10,236 nt of DNA from an uncultured Coriobacteriia bacterium (GCA_902493755.1 CABURF010000021.1:1-10236); one strand, 5' to 3'. Counted from the first letter of the stretch, positions 1 to 6,928 are shown. The notes: generated by a model not told the origin, from the letters alone. A program made the numbers and translations.

Positions 1-80
1 AGAACGGCATTTCCGCCAACTCACTTGACGAGGCAAACGAGAAGATTTCCGAGTTCCGTCTGCAGACCACGAAGGGCTAA
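1..80 (+). CDS. 3' end of an upstream gene, possibly PP2C-type Ser/Thr phosphatase (partial)
   Basis: An open frame runs in from the left edge (codons from base 3) and stops at TAA 78-80, giving 25 residues that end in SEFRLQTTKG. It has no membrane segment or catalytic motif, so the sequence alone does not identify it. The stop lies only 2 bases before the GTG of the RodA-PBP gene, so the two are almost certainly co-transcribed and translationally coupled. In Actinomycetota the gene directly before rodA-pbpA-pknB is usually the PP2C phosphatase that reverses PknB phosphorylation. The SLDEANEKI stretch would suit the extracellular tail that some actinobacterial PP2C proteins carry. The identity therefore rests mainly on context. 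Confidence 0.5.
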   Translation, partial: NGISANSLDEANEKISEFRLQTTKG

Positions 81-82
81 TC

Positions 83-2854
83 GTGCGTTCACGCCGGACG
101 ACAGAGCTATGGCTTCTCATAGCAGCAACACCCGTATTGTTGCTGCTATTCCTCATGTTGCTCGTCAACGCGAACACACCGTTGACGTTCAACTCCTTTG
201 CCGTGCCCATCGCGTTGGTCGTGAGCTTCTTCGTCGCGCATCTGGCGCTGCGCCGATTTGCGCCCAACGCAGACCCGGCAATCCTGCCCATCGCGTTTTT
301 GCTGTGCGGCATAGGCATATGCTTCGTGCTGCGTCTCGCGCCCGATAGTGCAGGACGTCAAATCATCTGGCTCTTTGCCGGCATCGCGCTCATGGTCGCG
401 ACCATTATTCTCGTACCCAGCGTCGAGCGCCTGGGGCGTTACAAGTACACCTGCTTGCTCTTCGGCCTCATATTGCTGTTGCTGCCAGTCGTTCCGTTTA
501 TTGGAGCGGAGTACAACGGCTCGCGCATCTGGCTGTCGATTTTCGGGCTTTCTTTCCAACCAGGCGAAATCGCCAAGATTTTCGTCGTCCTGTTCCTCGC
601 CGCCTATCTCGCCGACAACCGCGAGCTGCTGAGCGTCATGCGCCGCAGCCGTTCGGGTCTCAAGTATCCTGACTTCCGCGCGCTCGTGCCGTTGCTTGCG
701 ATGTGGATCATCGCCATGCTCATCGTCATCCTCGAGCGCGATTTGGGAAGCGCCTTGCTGTTCTTTGGGATCTTCCTCATGATGGTCTACGTCTGCACCG
801 GCAGGCTTTCCTACGTGCTCATCGGTATCGTGCTCGTCGCCATTGGCGGCGTGGGTCTTTATACGCTCTTTCCGCACGTGCAGACGCGCATCGCAATCTG
901 GCTCAACCCCTTTGCCGACCCAGGTGGCTCGGGCTACCAGCTCGTGCAGTCGCTGTACTCGCTTGCCGATGGCGGCTTATTTGGTTGCGGTATCGGCCGT
1001 GGCATGCCCACTTTCATTCCTGAGGTGGAGAGCGACTTCATTTTCTCGGCCATCGCCGAGGAGATGGGTCTGCTCGGCGCATCGGGCGTCATCTTCCTGT
1101 TCATGCTTTTTGCCGTGCGCGGATTTCTTACCGCGGCACGCGCCAAATCCGACATGGCGGCCTTCACGGCCGTCGGTCTCACCACGTCCATCTGCTTGCA
1201 GGCCTTCATCATCATCGGTGGCGTCACGGGCTTTATCCCGCTTACGGGTCTGACGCTCCCCTTCATGAGCCAAGGTGGCTCGTCGTTGCTCTCGAGCTTC
1301 ATCATCGTCGGTTTGCTGCTCTGCGCCGGCAATGAGGGAACCGGTCTGCAAACCGAGATGACGAGCACAACCACGATCAAGACGCCGGGTGAGACGGGCG
1401 TTCTGGGTCGCTCGGCTCTGGGCAAGCGCCTTACCAGGCTCATCACCGTCTTTGCGCTGCTTTTTGCCGCCCTCATCGCCAACCTCACCTACATGCAGGT
1501 CGTGCAAGCCGATGACTTGCAGAACCGTAGCGGCAACAACCACACGCTGCAGCGCATCGCCGAGCAGCAGCGTGGCGCGATTGTCACCTCTGATAACGTC
1601 GTGCTCGCCGAATCCATTCCGCAGGCGGATGGCACCTATGAACGCGTCTATCCGCAAGGCTCGCTCGCTGCCCATGCCGTCGGTTACACCTCGCAGCGCT
1701 TCGGCAGCACTGGCGTCGAGAACACGATGGGCTCCACTCTCGTAGGTGAGGAGCATTTCGAGACGATCGGCGACGCCGTCCGCGCCTACGCAGGCGAGAA
1801 ACCGCAGGGCAACGATGTCGTGCTCACCATCAACTCGAAGATCCAGCGTACCGCCGAAGGCGTTCTCTATGGTCAGAAGGGCGCATGCGTCGTGCTCGAC
1901 ACCGCCACGGGTGCCGTGCTTGCTGAGGCATCCACGCCGACCTATGACAACAACAATGTCGAGAGCATTCTCACCGGTTCGTCGCTCAGCACGGAGGGAA
2001 CGCTCGTCAACCGCGCGACGCAAACGCTCTACGCACCGGGTTCGACCTTCAAGATCGTCACGCTCGGCGCCGCCCTCGACACGGGCACGGTCACGCCTGA
2101 CACCGTCTACAGTGCCCCCAGCTCGATTGATATCGGCAATGCGCCCATCACCAACTACAAGAACCATGCGTACGGCCGCGTCACCGTTGCCGAGGCCACC
2201 GCGCTGTCGGCCAACACGGCCTTTGCGCAAATCGCCGACGAGCTCGGCGCCAAGAACCTCGTTACCTATGCCGAGAAGTTTGGCTTCAACAGTGATTCCG
2301 TGGCGCTCGATTTCAACCTCGCCACCTCGCTCATGCCCGATCCCAATGAAATGACCCGCTGGGAGACCGCCTGGGCCGGCGATGGTCAGCCTGTCGGCGA
2401 GCATGAAAGCCCCGCAGGGCCCCAGGCCACGGTCATGGAGATGGCTGTCTGCATGGCGGCGATTTCGAACAATGGCGTGGCCCTGCATCCTTACATCGTG
2501 TCGAAGGTGGTGTCCGCTTCCGGGTCGACGACCTTCGAGACGCGCCCCCAGATCATGGGCCAGACGATTTCGGAGAAGACCGCCAAGACCGAACAGGAGA
2601 TTCTTGCGGGCGTCGTGGATAGCGGCACGGGTACGCAAGCCCGCGTCGACGGTGCGAACGTCATCGGCAAGACGGGTACGGCCGAGACAGGCAAGGAGAA
2701 ATCCGATGCCTGGTTTGTCGGTACGGCGCAGGCCAACGGTCGCAGCGTGACCGTTGCCATCGTCATCGAGGAAGGTGATAGCGGCGGAGACGTCGCAGCG
2801 CCCAAGGCTTCAACGGTGTTCCTAGCTGCCCTGAGGGAATTGGGGGCACTCTAG
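83..2854 (+). CDS. RodA/FtsW (SEDS) glycosyltransferase fused to class B penicillin-binding transpeptidase
   Basis: The 923-residue protein unites the two peptidoglycan synthesis steps usually made by the RodA-PBP2/PbpA pair: glycan polymerisation from lipid II and peptide cross-linking. Residues 1 to about 420 form a polytopic SEDS module with PGEIAKI, ERDLG (E218-G222) and PEVESDFIF, whose D318 aligns with the catalytic Asp of the RodA/FtsW family. A cytoplasmic linker of about 30-40 residues leads to a basic KRLTR and one more membrane helix (about 450-472). An extracellular PbpA-like part follows, with a dimerisation region (RGAIV, YPQGSLAAH, GVENTM) and a transpeptidase domain. The transpeptidase motifs are S654-T-F-K657 (nucleophile S654), S709-A-N and K863-T-G. 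Both halves are full length. GTG 83 is chosen because it follows the previous stop by 2 bases, has GAAGGG 6 bases upstream, and places the first helix at about residue 7. A separate rodA and pbpA is the usual arrangement; no frame disruption is visible at the join. Confidence 0.93.
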   Translation: MRSRRTTELWLLIAATPVLLLLFLMLLVNANTPLTFNSFAVPIALVVSFFVAHLALRRFAPNADPAILPIAFLLCGIGICFVLRLAPDSAGRQIIWLFAGIALMVATIILVPSVERLGRYKYTCLLFGLILLLLPVVPFIGAEYNGSRIWLSIFGLSFQPGEIAKIFVVLFLAAYLADNRELLSVMRRSRSGLKYPDFRALVPLLAMWIIAMLIVILERDLGSALLFFGIFLMMVYVCTGRLSYVLIGIVLVAIGGVGLYTLFPHVQTRIAIWLNPFADPGGSGYQLVQSLYSLADGGLFGCGIGRGMPTFIPEVESDFIFSAIAEEMGLLGASGVIFLFMLFAVRGFLTAARAKSDMAAFTAVGLTTSICLQAFIIIGGVTGFIPLTGLTLPFMSQGGSSLLSSFIIVGLLLCAGNEGTGLQTEMTSTTTIKTPGETGVLGRSALGKRLTRLITVFALLFAALIANLTYMQVVQADDLQNRSGNNHTLQRIAEQQRGAIVTSDNVVLAESIPQADGTYERVYPQGSLAAHAVGYTSQRFGSTGVENTMGSTLVGEEHFETIGDAVRAYAGEKPQGNDVVLTINSKIQRTAEGVLYGQKGACVVLDTATGAVLAEASTPTYDNNNVESILTGSSLSTEGTLVNRATQTLYAPGSTFKIVTLGAALDTGTVTPDTVYSAPSSIDIGNAPITNYKNHAYGRVTVAEATALSANTAFAQIADELGAKNLVTYAEKFGFNSDSVALDFNLATSLMPDPNEMTRWETAWAGDGQPVGEHESPAGPQATVMEMAVCMAAISNNGVALHPYIVSKVVSASGSTTFETRPQIMGQTISEKTAKTEQEILAGVVDSGTGTQARVDGANVIGKTGTAETGKEKSDAWFVGTAQANGRSVTVAIVIEEGDSGGDVAAPKASTVFLAALRELGAL

Positions 2855-2903
2855 ATATGCAGGCAAAGCGCTTTTTTCGACATTATGCAGATACGGCAGC
2901 TAC

Positions 2904-2930
2904 TAGATTGGTAGAATGCCTGATGGTATG
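2904..2930 (+). promoter_or_regulatory. Candidate extended -10 promoter for the kinase gene
   Basis: TG-G-TAGAAT at 2909-2917 matches an extended -10 box, with 5 of 6 bases of TATAAT. No good -35 box is seen 16-18 bases upstream, as is common for extended -10 promoters. Transcription would begin near 2924, at the edge of a hairpin. The site lies in the 118-base gap between the RodA-PBP stop and the kinase start. It suggests the kinase can be transcribed apart from the upstream operon. The call rests on sequence match only. Confidence 0.4.
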
Positions 2931-2949
2931 CGAACGCGCGCATTCGCAT
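2928..2949 (+). promoter_or_regulatory. Leader hairpin upstream of the kinase ribosome binding site
   Basis: A perfect 7-bp inverted repeat, ATGCGAA (2928-2934) and TTCGCAT (2943-2949), flanks an 8-base CG-rich loop. It ends 10 bases before the AGGGAG ribosome binding site. It would sit at the very 5' end of an RNA starting at the proposed promoter, where it could stabilise the transcript or affect translation. No T-run follows, so it is not a terminator. Confidence 0.35.
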
Positions 2950-2972
2950 TACAAGCGACAGGGAGTATAAAC

Positions 2973-4784
2973 GTGGTTAATCGGACATTGGGAAACCGCT
3001 ATCAAGTTACCGAGAAAATCGGTATGGGCGGCATGGCAGAGGTTTACAAAGCCACCGATTCAACGCTTGGCAGGACTGTCGCCGTCAAGGTGATGCTTCC
3101 GCAGTATGCGTCAGATCCCAACTTCGCCGCACGCTTCAGGCAGGAGGCACAGGCCGCCGCCAATCTGAGCAGCCCCTACATCGTCAACATCTACGATTGG
3201 GGTCGCGATGGCGATTCGTACTACATCGTTATGGAGTACGTGCGCGGCACAGATCTCAAGACCGCCATCCAGCAGCGTGGCAATATCCACCCGCGCAAGG
3301 TTGCAGAAATCGGTTCGCAGGTGTGCTCCGCGCTCTCCGTCGCTCATGGATACGACATCATCCACCGTGACATCAAATCCGCCAACATCATGGTGCAGGG
3401 CGATGGCAACGTGAAGGTCATGGACTTTGGCATTGCGCAAGCCGGGCATCCTGGTATGACGCAGGATTCGTCCGTTTTGGGTACCGCGCATTACGTGAGC
3501 CCCGAGCAAGCCCAGGGCAAGAAGCTTACGCCGGCAAGTGACCTCTACTCGCTCGGCATCGTGCTCTATGAGGCCGCAACGGGCCAACTGCCCTTTGATG
3601 GCGCGGACGTGGTCTCGGTTGCCATGAAGCAGGTGAGTGATCTGCCCGTGCCGCCGCGTCAGATTAACCCCAACATCGACCCGCAGTTCGAGGCCATCAT
3701 CATGACGGCACTCGAGAAGAACCCCGACGATCGCTTTGCCACCGCCAAGGAGATGCAGCGAGCCATCGACGACTACCTGTCGGGTCGCGCTTCGGCCGAG
3801 ACTCAGGTCCTTAACCCTGGCTATGCCGTTGCCGGTGCCGGCGCTTACGGCGTCGATCAAACGACCGTTATGCCCACGCCGGGGCAGACCACCATCATGC
3901 CCGGTGGTGGGCGTGGTGGCATGCAGCAGCCGCCGTCACGCAATAGCAACACGAAGCGTAACGTCATCATCGCGATTATCGCCATTATCCTCATCGCCGG
4001 GATTGGCTTCTTTGTTGCCAATGGCGCAGGCCTCTTTGGGGGCGGGTCCGTCACCGTGCCCAACCTCCAAGGGCAGACCGAGCAGGAAGCCCGCAAGTCG
4101 CTGAATACTGTCGGACTTAAGGTCGGTAAGATCAAGCTCGACATCAGCGAGACGGTCGAGAAGGGTAAGGTCATTAGTCAGACCCCGACGGCAAACTCCC
4201 ATGTGGAGCCCGGCTCGACTGTTGACCTTGTGATTTCGTCGGGCAAGACGAGCGGCAATCTTGTCACCGTGCCCAATCTCACGGGGCTTACGGCCTCGGA
4301 GGCAGAGCAGCAGCTCGCTGCGTTGGGACTCGTAGGTGAATCCAAGCAGGACAGCAGTGACACTGTTGAGGCTGGCAAGGTCTGTGCCCAGGATCCGCTC
4401 GTCAACTCGCAGGTTGAGGCTGGTTCCAAGGTTACCTACACCGTTTCGACGGGCAAGAAGAAGGAAAACGTCCTTGTGCCGAGCGTCGTGGGCATTGGTG
4501 AGGTCGATGCGGTGTCAGCCCTTGAAGGCCGCGGGTTGAGCGTGTCCGTCACGTACGAGTCATCTACTGAAGGCGCTCAGGGTGAAGTCATCAGCCAGAG
4601 CATTTCCGGTGGTACCGAGGTAGCTAAGGGCTCGAGCATCACGATCACGGTTGCTGTTTCGCCCTATCCCTCCAATCCGGCTCCCGATACCCCAAGTGGT
4701 GGAGATGCAACTGGTGGTGATAGCACCGGCGGAGGAGATACAGCCGGTGGCGGCGAGGGCGAGGCACCCACGGGCACCCAATAG
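2973..4784 (+). CDS. pknB: PknB-type Ser/Thr protein kinase with three PASTA domains
   Basis: This 603-residue membrane kinase belongs to the family that senses peptidoglycan or lipid II through PASTA domains and phosphorylates division and wall-synthesis proteins. The kinase domain spans about residues 10-270. It has a G-loop (GMGGMAEV), ATP-binding K39, catalytic loop H131-R-D133-IKSAN, D151-F-G, and an activation loop with T163 and S166/S167 before GTAHYVSPE. A Gly/Pro/Gln-rich juxtamembrane linker leads to one transmembrane helix (about 331-352). Three PASTA repeats (about 360-425, 430-495 and 498-565) and a Gly/Thr/Asp-rich tail of about 38 residues follow. GTG 2973 is chosen because AGGGAG lies 7 bases upstream and NRTLGNRYQV is the usual family N-terminus. 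An in-frame ATG at 2916 lies inside the proposed -10 box and lacks a ribosome binding site. PASTA 2 contains an isolated Cys in KVCAQDP. The gene follows the RodA-PBP gene, in the usual actinobacterial order. Confidence 0.95.
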   Translation: MVNRTLGNRYQVTEKIGMGGMAEVYKATDSTLGRTVAVKVMLPQYASDPNFAARFRQEAQAAANLSSPYIVNIYDWGRDGDSYYIVMEYVRGTDLKTAIQQRGNIHPRKVAEIGSQVCSALSVAHGYDIIHRDIKSANIMVQGDGNVKVMDFGIAQAGHPGMTQDSSVLGTAHYVSPEQAQGKKLTPASDLYSLGIVLYEAATGQLPFDGADVVSVAMKQVSDLPVPPRQINPNIDPQFEAIIMTALEKNPDDRFATAKEMQRAIDDYLSGRASAETQVLNPGYAVAGAGAYGVDQTTVMPTPGQTTIMPGGGRGGMQQPPSRNSNTKRNVIIAIIAIILIAGIGFFVANGAGLFGGGSVTVPNLQGQTEQEARKSLNTVGLKVGKIKLDISETVEKGKVISQTPTANSHVEPGSTVDLVISSGKTSGNLVTVPNLTGLTASEAEQQLAALGLVGESKQDSSDTVEAGKVCAQDPLVNSQVEAGSKVTYTVSTGKKKENVLVPSVVGIGEVDAVSALEGRGLSVSVTYESSTEGAQGEVISQSISGGTEVAKGSSITITVAVSPYPSNPAPDTPSGGDATGGDSTGGGDTAGGGEGEAPTGTQ

Positions 4785-4815
4785 CGCCGTATCCATGACA
4801 CGCGATTAACGAGGA

Positions 4816-4845
4816 AAGCCGCCTTATCGGGCGGCTTCTCTTTTT
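4816..4845 (+). terminator. Intrinsic terminator of the cell-wall operon
   Basis: An 8-bp perfect stem AAGCCGCC (4816-4823) and GGCGGCTT (4830-4837) with a 6-base TTATCG loop is followed by CTC and five Ts (4841-4845). It lies 31 bases after the pknB stop. The 31 bases 4808-4838 recur exactly at 6845-6875. Confidence 0.9.
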
Positions 4846-4855
4846 AGACGAGGCG

Positions 4856-4926
4856 TGCCTGACGCGCTGTCTCAAATCATCGACAATCGATGCCTTTGGC
4901 TACCTTTTGAGACAGAGTGCCAGGCA
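4856..4926. repeat. Nested inverted-repeat element (REP-like or MITE-like)
   Basis: Two 22-base arms (4856-4877 and 4905-4926) are inverted copies matching at 18 of 22 positions. The shared core is TGTCTCAAA against TTTGAGACA, and the outer ends are TGCCTG against CAGGCA. Inside them sits a separate perfect hairpin CATCGA-CAA-TCGATG (4878-4892). No open frame of note lies inside. It falls just after the pknB terminator, in the spacer before tetR. The form fits a dispersed extragenic palindromic element. The family cannot be named from one copy. Confidence 0.55.
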
Positions 4927-4946
4927 TGTTGTCTCCGTTGTCTCTC

Positions 4947-4963
4947 ATTGACGTTTCGTCAAT
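4947..4963. promoter_or_regulatory. Palindromic candidate operator for the adjacent TetR regulator
   Basis: ATTGACG-TTT-CGTCAAT is a perfect inverted repeat with 7-base half-sites and a 3-base centre, 71 bases upstream of the proposed tetR start. This size and placement suit binding by a TetR dimer and autoregulation. The left half also contains TTGACG, a good -35 sequence, and a second TTGACC lies at 4972-4977. No convincing -10 box was found for either. The nearest are GATAGC at 4994 (spacer 16 from TTGACC) and TAATAC at 5001. Confidence 0.5.
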
Positions 4964-5033
4964 TCTGTTCATTGACCCCGTGTCGACCGGAGCGATAGCC
5001 TAATACGTAAATCGGGAGATGGGAAGACGCGCG

Positions 5034-5621
5034 ATGAATCCAGATGACACAATGGCCAATCGCAGTGACGCGCGCAGGGCGCAGATCATCGCTGCAGCCC
5101 GCGACCTCTACGAGGAGCGCGGCCTCTCCCACACGACCGTGAAGGACATTACCGAGCGCGTGGGCGTCACGCGGACGCTCTTCTACCACTACTTTCCCGA
5201 CAAGGATGCCGTCACGTCTGCCGTTATAGACGACTATACCCAGGATTACGTCGAGGCTCTCGCGAACTGGAACGATGAACGCATCGAAGGCGATATCGAC
5301 CACGCGCTCAGCACCATCGTTAAGCTGTTGCGCATTGGTCTGTTCGAAGATGACACCTTCCATATCGCTCTGTCCTCGCGCGAGAACGCCGCACTCTACC
5401 TCGAGTTTGTGAATCGCGTCGCGGATGAGACGACGCGCTACATCATAGATACGACCGTCCGTGATTATGCGGACTTGCACGACGTGCGGATTGATCACCT
5501 ATACGAGACGTTCTACGTGCTCATATTGGGTGTCATCGGATATCTACGCAAGCATCCGGATGCCGACGATGCTGTCATCGCCGACGTAATTGCGCAGACG
5601 CTCCACATGGATAGACCATAG
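5034..5621 (+). CDS. TetR/AcrR family transcriptional regulator
   Basis: The 195-residue protein has the TetR layout. Helix 1 is RRAQIIAAARDLYEERG (about residues 14-30). The helix-turn-helix is TTVKDITERVGVTRTLFYHYF (about 34-54), followed by the typical PDKDAV. The ligand-binding part (about 60-195) shows no motif that names a ligand. ATG 5034 is chosen because GGGAAG lies 7 bases upstream. An in-frame ATG at 5019 would add 5 residues, but GGGAG directly abuts it with no spacing. The gene is followed after 16 bases by the membrane-protein gene, so they form one unit. A 17-bp palindrome lies upstream. Autorepression and control of the membrane protein are likely but inferred. Confidence 0.9.
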   Translation: MNPDDTMANRSDARRAQIIAAARDLYEERGLSHTTVKDITERVGVTRTLFYHYFPDKDAVTSAVIDDYTQDYVEALANWNDERIEGDIDHALSTIVKLLRIGLFEDDTFHIALSSRENAALYLEFVNRVADETTRYIIDTTVRDYADLHDVRIDHLYETFYVLILGVIGYLRKHPDADDAVIADVIAQTLHMDRP

Positions 5622-5637
5622 ACAAGGAGGATGAGAA

Positions 5638-6777
5638 ATGCTGTTTGACGTATACGGGGCAAACGCCCCATTTCAATGGATGGGTCTCATCATGGTGTTG
5701 GCGGCCCTTATCATCTGCAATGAGTTCGCCCGGCGTTCGAAGTTTGGCGGCTGTTTCATGTTCTTCGGCGTGTGCGCTGCGATGACCGTCTACTGCATCG
5801 CTGTCGAGGTCGGCGCCGCCATGGGTGCCGAATGGGCATTGAACAACCCGACCCACACCGACATGAACAGCTGGTTCCACTACGCGAAGGTGTACGCGGC
5901 GACGGCCGGCTGCGTCGGCTTCATGATGCTCAAGTACGGCTGGGGAAAGATTGGCCGCTCGCACTGGTTCAAGGCGTTTCCGTTCGTGATTGTTGCCATC
6001 AACATCCTGATCGCGGTCGTGTCCGATTTCGAGAGCGCATTTCGTGCCTGGGACAGCAGTTGGGTGTCGAGTGAGGGTGTCGTGCTTAACGGCGGCATCT
6101 TCAACGTCTTCAATGGCGTGGCCGGTCTGCTCAACATTTTCTGCATGACCGGATGGTTCGGCATCTACATCTCCAAGAAGCGCCAGGATATGCTGTGGCC
6201 TGACATGACGTGGGTCTTCATCATCGCCTACGACCTCTGGAACTTCTGCTACACCTACAACTGCCTGCCCACCCACTCCTGGTATTGCGGCATTGCCCTG
6301 CTGCTTGCTCCGACAATCGCCGGCTTGCTCTGGAACAAGGGTGGTTGGATCCAGAACCGCGCCTTCACACTCTCGATGTGGTGCATGTTCTGCCAGATGC
6401 TCCCCATGTTCGTCAACGACTCCGTCTTCGCCGTGCAGTCGGTCAACAATCCAGCCGTAAACACGGTCGTTTCGGTCATTGCCCTGGTGGCGAACATTCT
6501 GGCCCTCGGCTACATCATCTACCGCGCCAAGAAGCTTGGGGTCAACCCGTACAAGCAGGAGGTCTTCGTGGGTACCAAGGACTTTGCGAAGGCCATGGCG
6601 CGTCGAGCAGATACCGCATATCTGCTCGAGACCGAGCCCAAGAGTGCGACTCCCGTGGAAATCGCCGAGATGGTCGCCTACAACGAGCTGCCTGTAGATG
6701 GCGAGGTCGGTTTTGTGTACGTTGCCAAAAGTGCCAACGAAATCGGTGTCGAGGTCGATACCATCAAGCGCGAGTAA
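5638..6777 (+). CDS. Polytopic membrane protein, probably DUF5692 family
   Basis: The function is unknown. The 379-residue protein has about nine hydrophobic segments, near residues 12-30, 36-58, 83-102, 112-131, 151-178, 188-206, 214-231, 241-258 and 272-295. A hydrophilic tail of about 80 residues follows (from NPYKQEVF to the end). The N-terminal pattern NEFARRSK, then WFHYAKVYAATAGCVGFM and FPFVIVAINIL, matches my memory of the uncharacterised DUF5692 family; this was not checked. The membrane part is rich in Trp, Cys and Met. No transporter, redox or ATP-binding motif is recognised. The start has a near-ideal AAGGAGG (5624-5630) 7 bases upstream, implying high translation when induced. 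It is co-transcribed with the TetR gene 16 bases upstream, so its expression probably answers to a small-molecule ligand. A transporter or sensor role is speculation. Confidence 0.85.
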   Translation: MLFDVYGANAPFQWMGLIMVLAALIICNEFARRSKFGGCFMFFGVCAAMTVYCIAVEVGAAMGAEWALNNPTHTDMNSWFHYAKVYAATAGCVGFMMLKYGWGKIGRSHWFKAFPFVIVAINILIAVVSDFESAFRAWDSSWVSSEGVVLNGGIFNVFNGVAGLLNIFCMTGWFGIYISKKRQDMLWPDMTWVFIIAYDLWNFCYTYNCLPTHSWYCGIALLLAPTIAGLLWNKGGWIQNRAFTLSMWCMFCQMLPMFVNDSVFAVQSVNNPAVNTVVSVIALVANILALGYIIYRAKKLGVNPYKQEVFVGTKDFAKAMARRADTAYLLETEPKSATPVEIAEMVAYNELPVDGEVGFVYVAKSANEIGVEVDTIKRE

Positions 6778-6797
6778 CTCGGGCTCGTGACTTGCAT

Positions 6798-6836
6798 GAC
6801 GCAGGCGGGCTTGCCTCACTCGAATCCGCCTGCGTC
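6798..6836 (+). repeat. Perfect 11-bp inverted repeat after the membrane-protein gene
   Basis: GACGCAGGCGG (6798-6808) and CCGCCTGCGTC (6826-6836) form a perfect 11-bp stem around a 17-base loop, 20 bases after the stop codon. No T-run follows, so it is not itself an intrinsic terminator. It stands 16 bases before the terminator stem at 6853 and may protect the mRNA 3' end. Confidence 0.6.
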
Positions 6837-6852
6837 GGTTACCAAACGAGGA

Positions 6853-6880
6853 AAGCCGCCTTATCGGGCGGCTTCCTTTT
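6853..6880 (+). terminator. Intrinsic terminator of the tetR-membrane protein unit
   Basis: The same 8-bp stem and TTATCG loop as the pknB terminator (AAGCCGCC 6853-6860, GGCGGCTT 6867-6874) is followed by CC and TTTT (6877-6880). The surrounding 31 bases (6845-6875) are identical to 4808-4838. On the opposite strand the hairpin is followed by TTTCCTCGTTT, a weak T-run, so it might also slow transcripts from the ModE-like gene. Confidence 0.85.
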
Positions 6881-6885
6881 CTAGT

Positions 6886-6912
6886 GGGACAAATGACCTG
6901 TCCATTTGTCCC
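6886..6912. repeat. Perfect 10-bp inverted repeat between convergent genes
   Basis: GGGACAAATG (6886-6895) and CATTTGTCCC (6903-6912) form a perfect stem with a 7-base loop. On the + strand it is followed by GTTTTGTTT, so it could be a second, backup terminator for the membrane-protein transcript. It lies 17 bases beyond the stop codon of the convergent ModE-like gene. On that strand it has no T-run. It could also be a copy of a dispersed extragenic palindrome. Confidence 0.55.
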
Positions 6913-6928
6913 GTTTTGTTTCGAGATT

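Noticed and set aside
977..2638. Open frame of about 550 codons on the minus strand, opposite the RodA-PBP gene
   Set aside because: It lies wholly antisense to a gene with clear motifs, its protein is Arg/Gly/Asp-rich with no family likeness, and such frames arise from GC-rich codon use.
2865..2877. AAAGCGCTTT followed by Ts as a terminator after the RodA-PBP gene
   Set aside because: The palindrome has no loop, so it cannot form a stable hairpin; read-through into the kinase gene is expected.
2916..2972. Alternative upstream ATG start for the kinase
   Set aside because: The ATG overlaps the proposed -10 box, lacks a ribosome binding site and adds residues foreign to the family.
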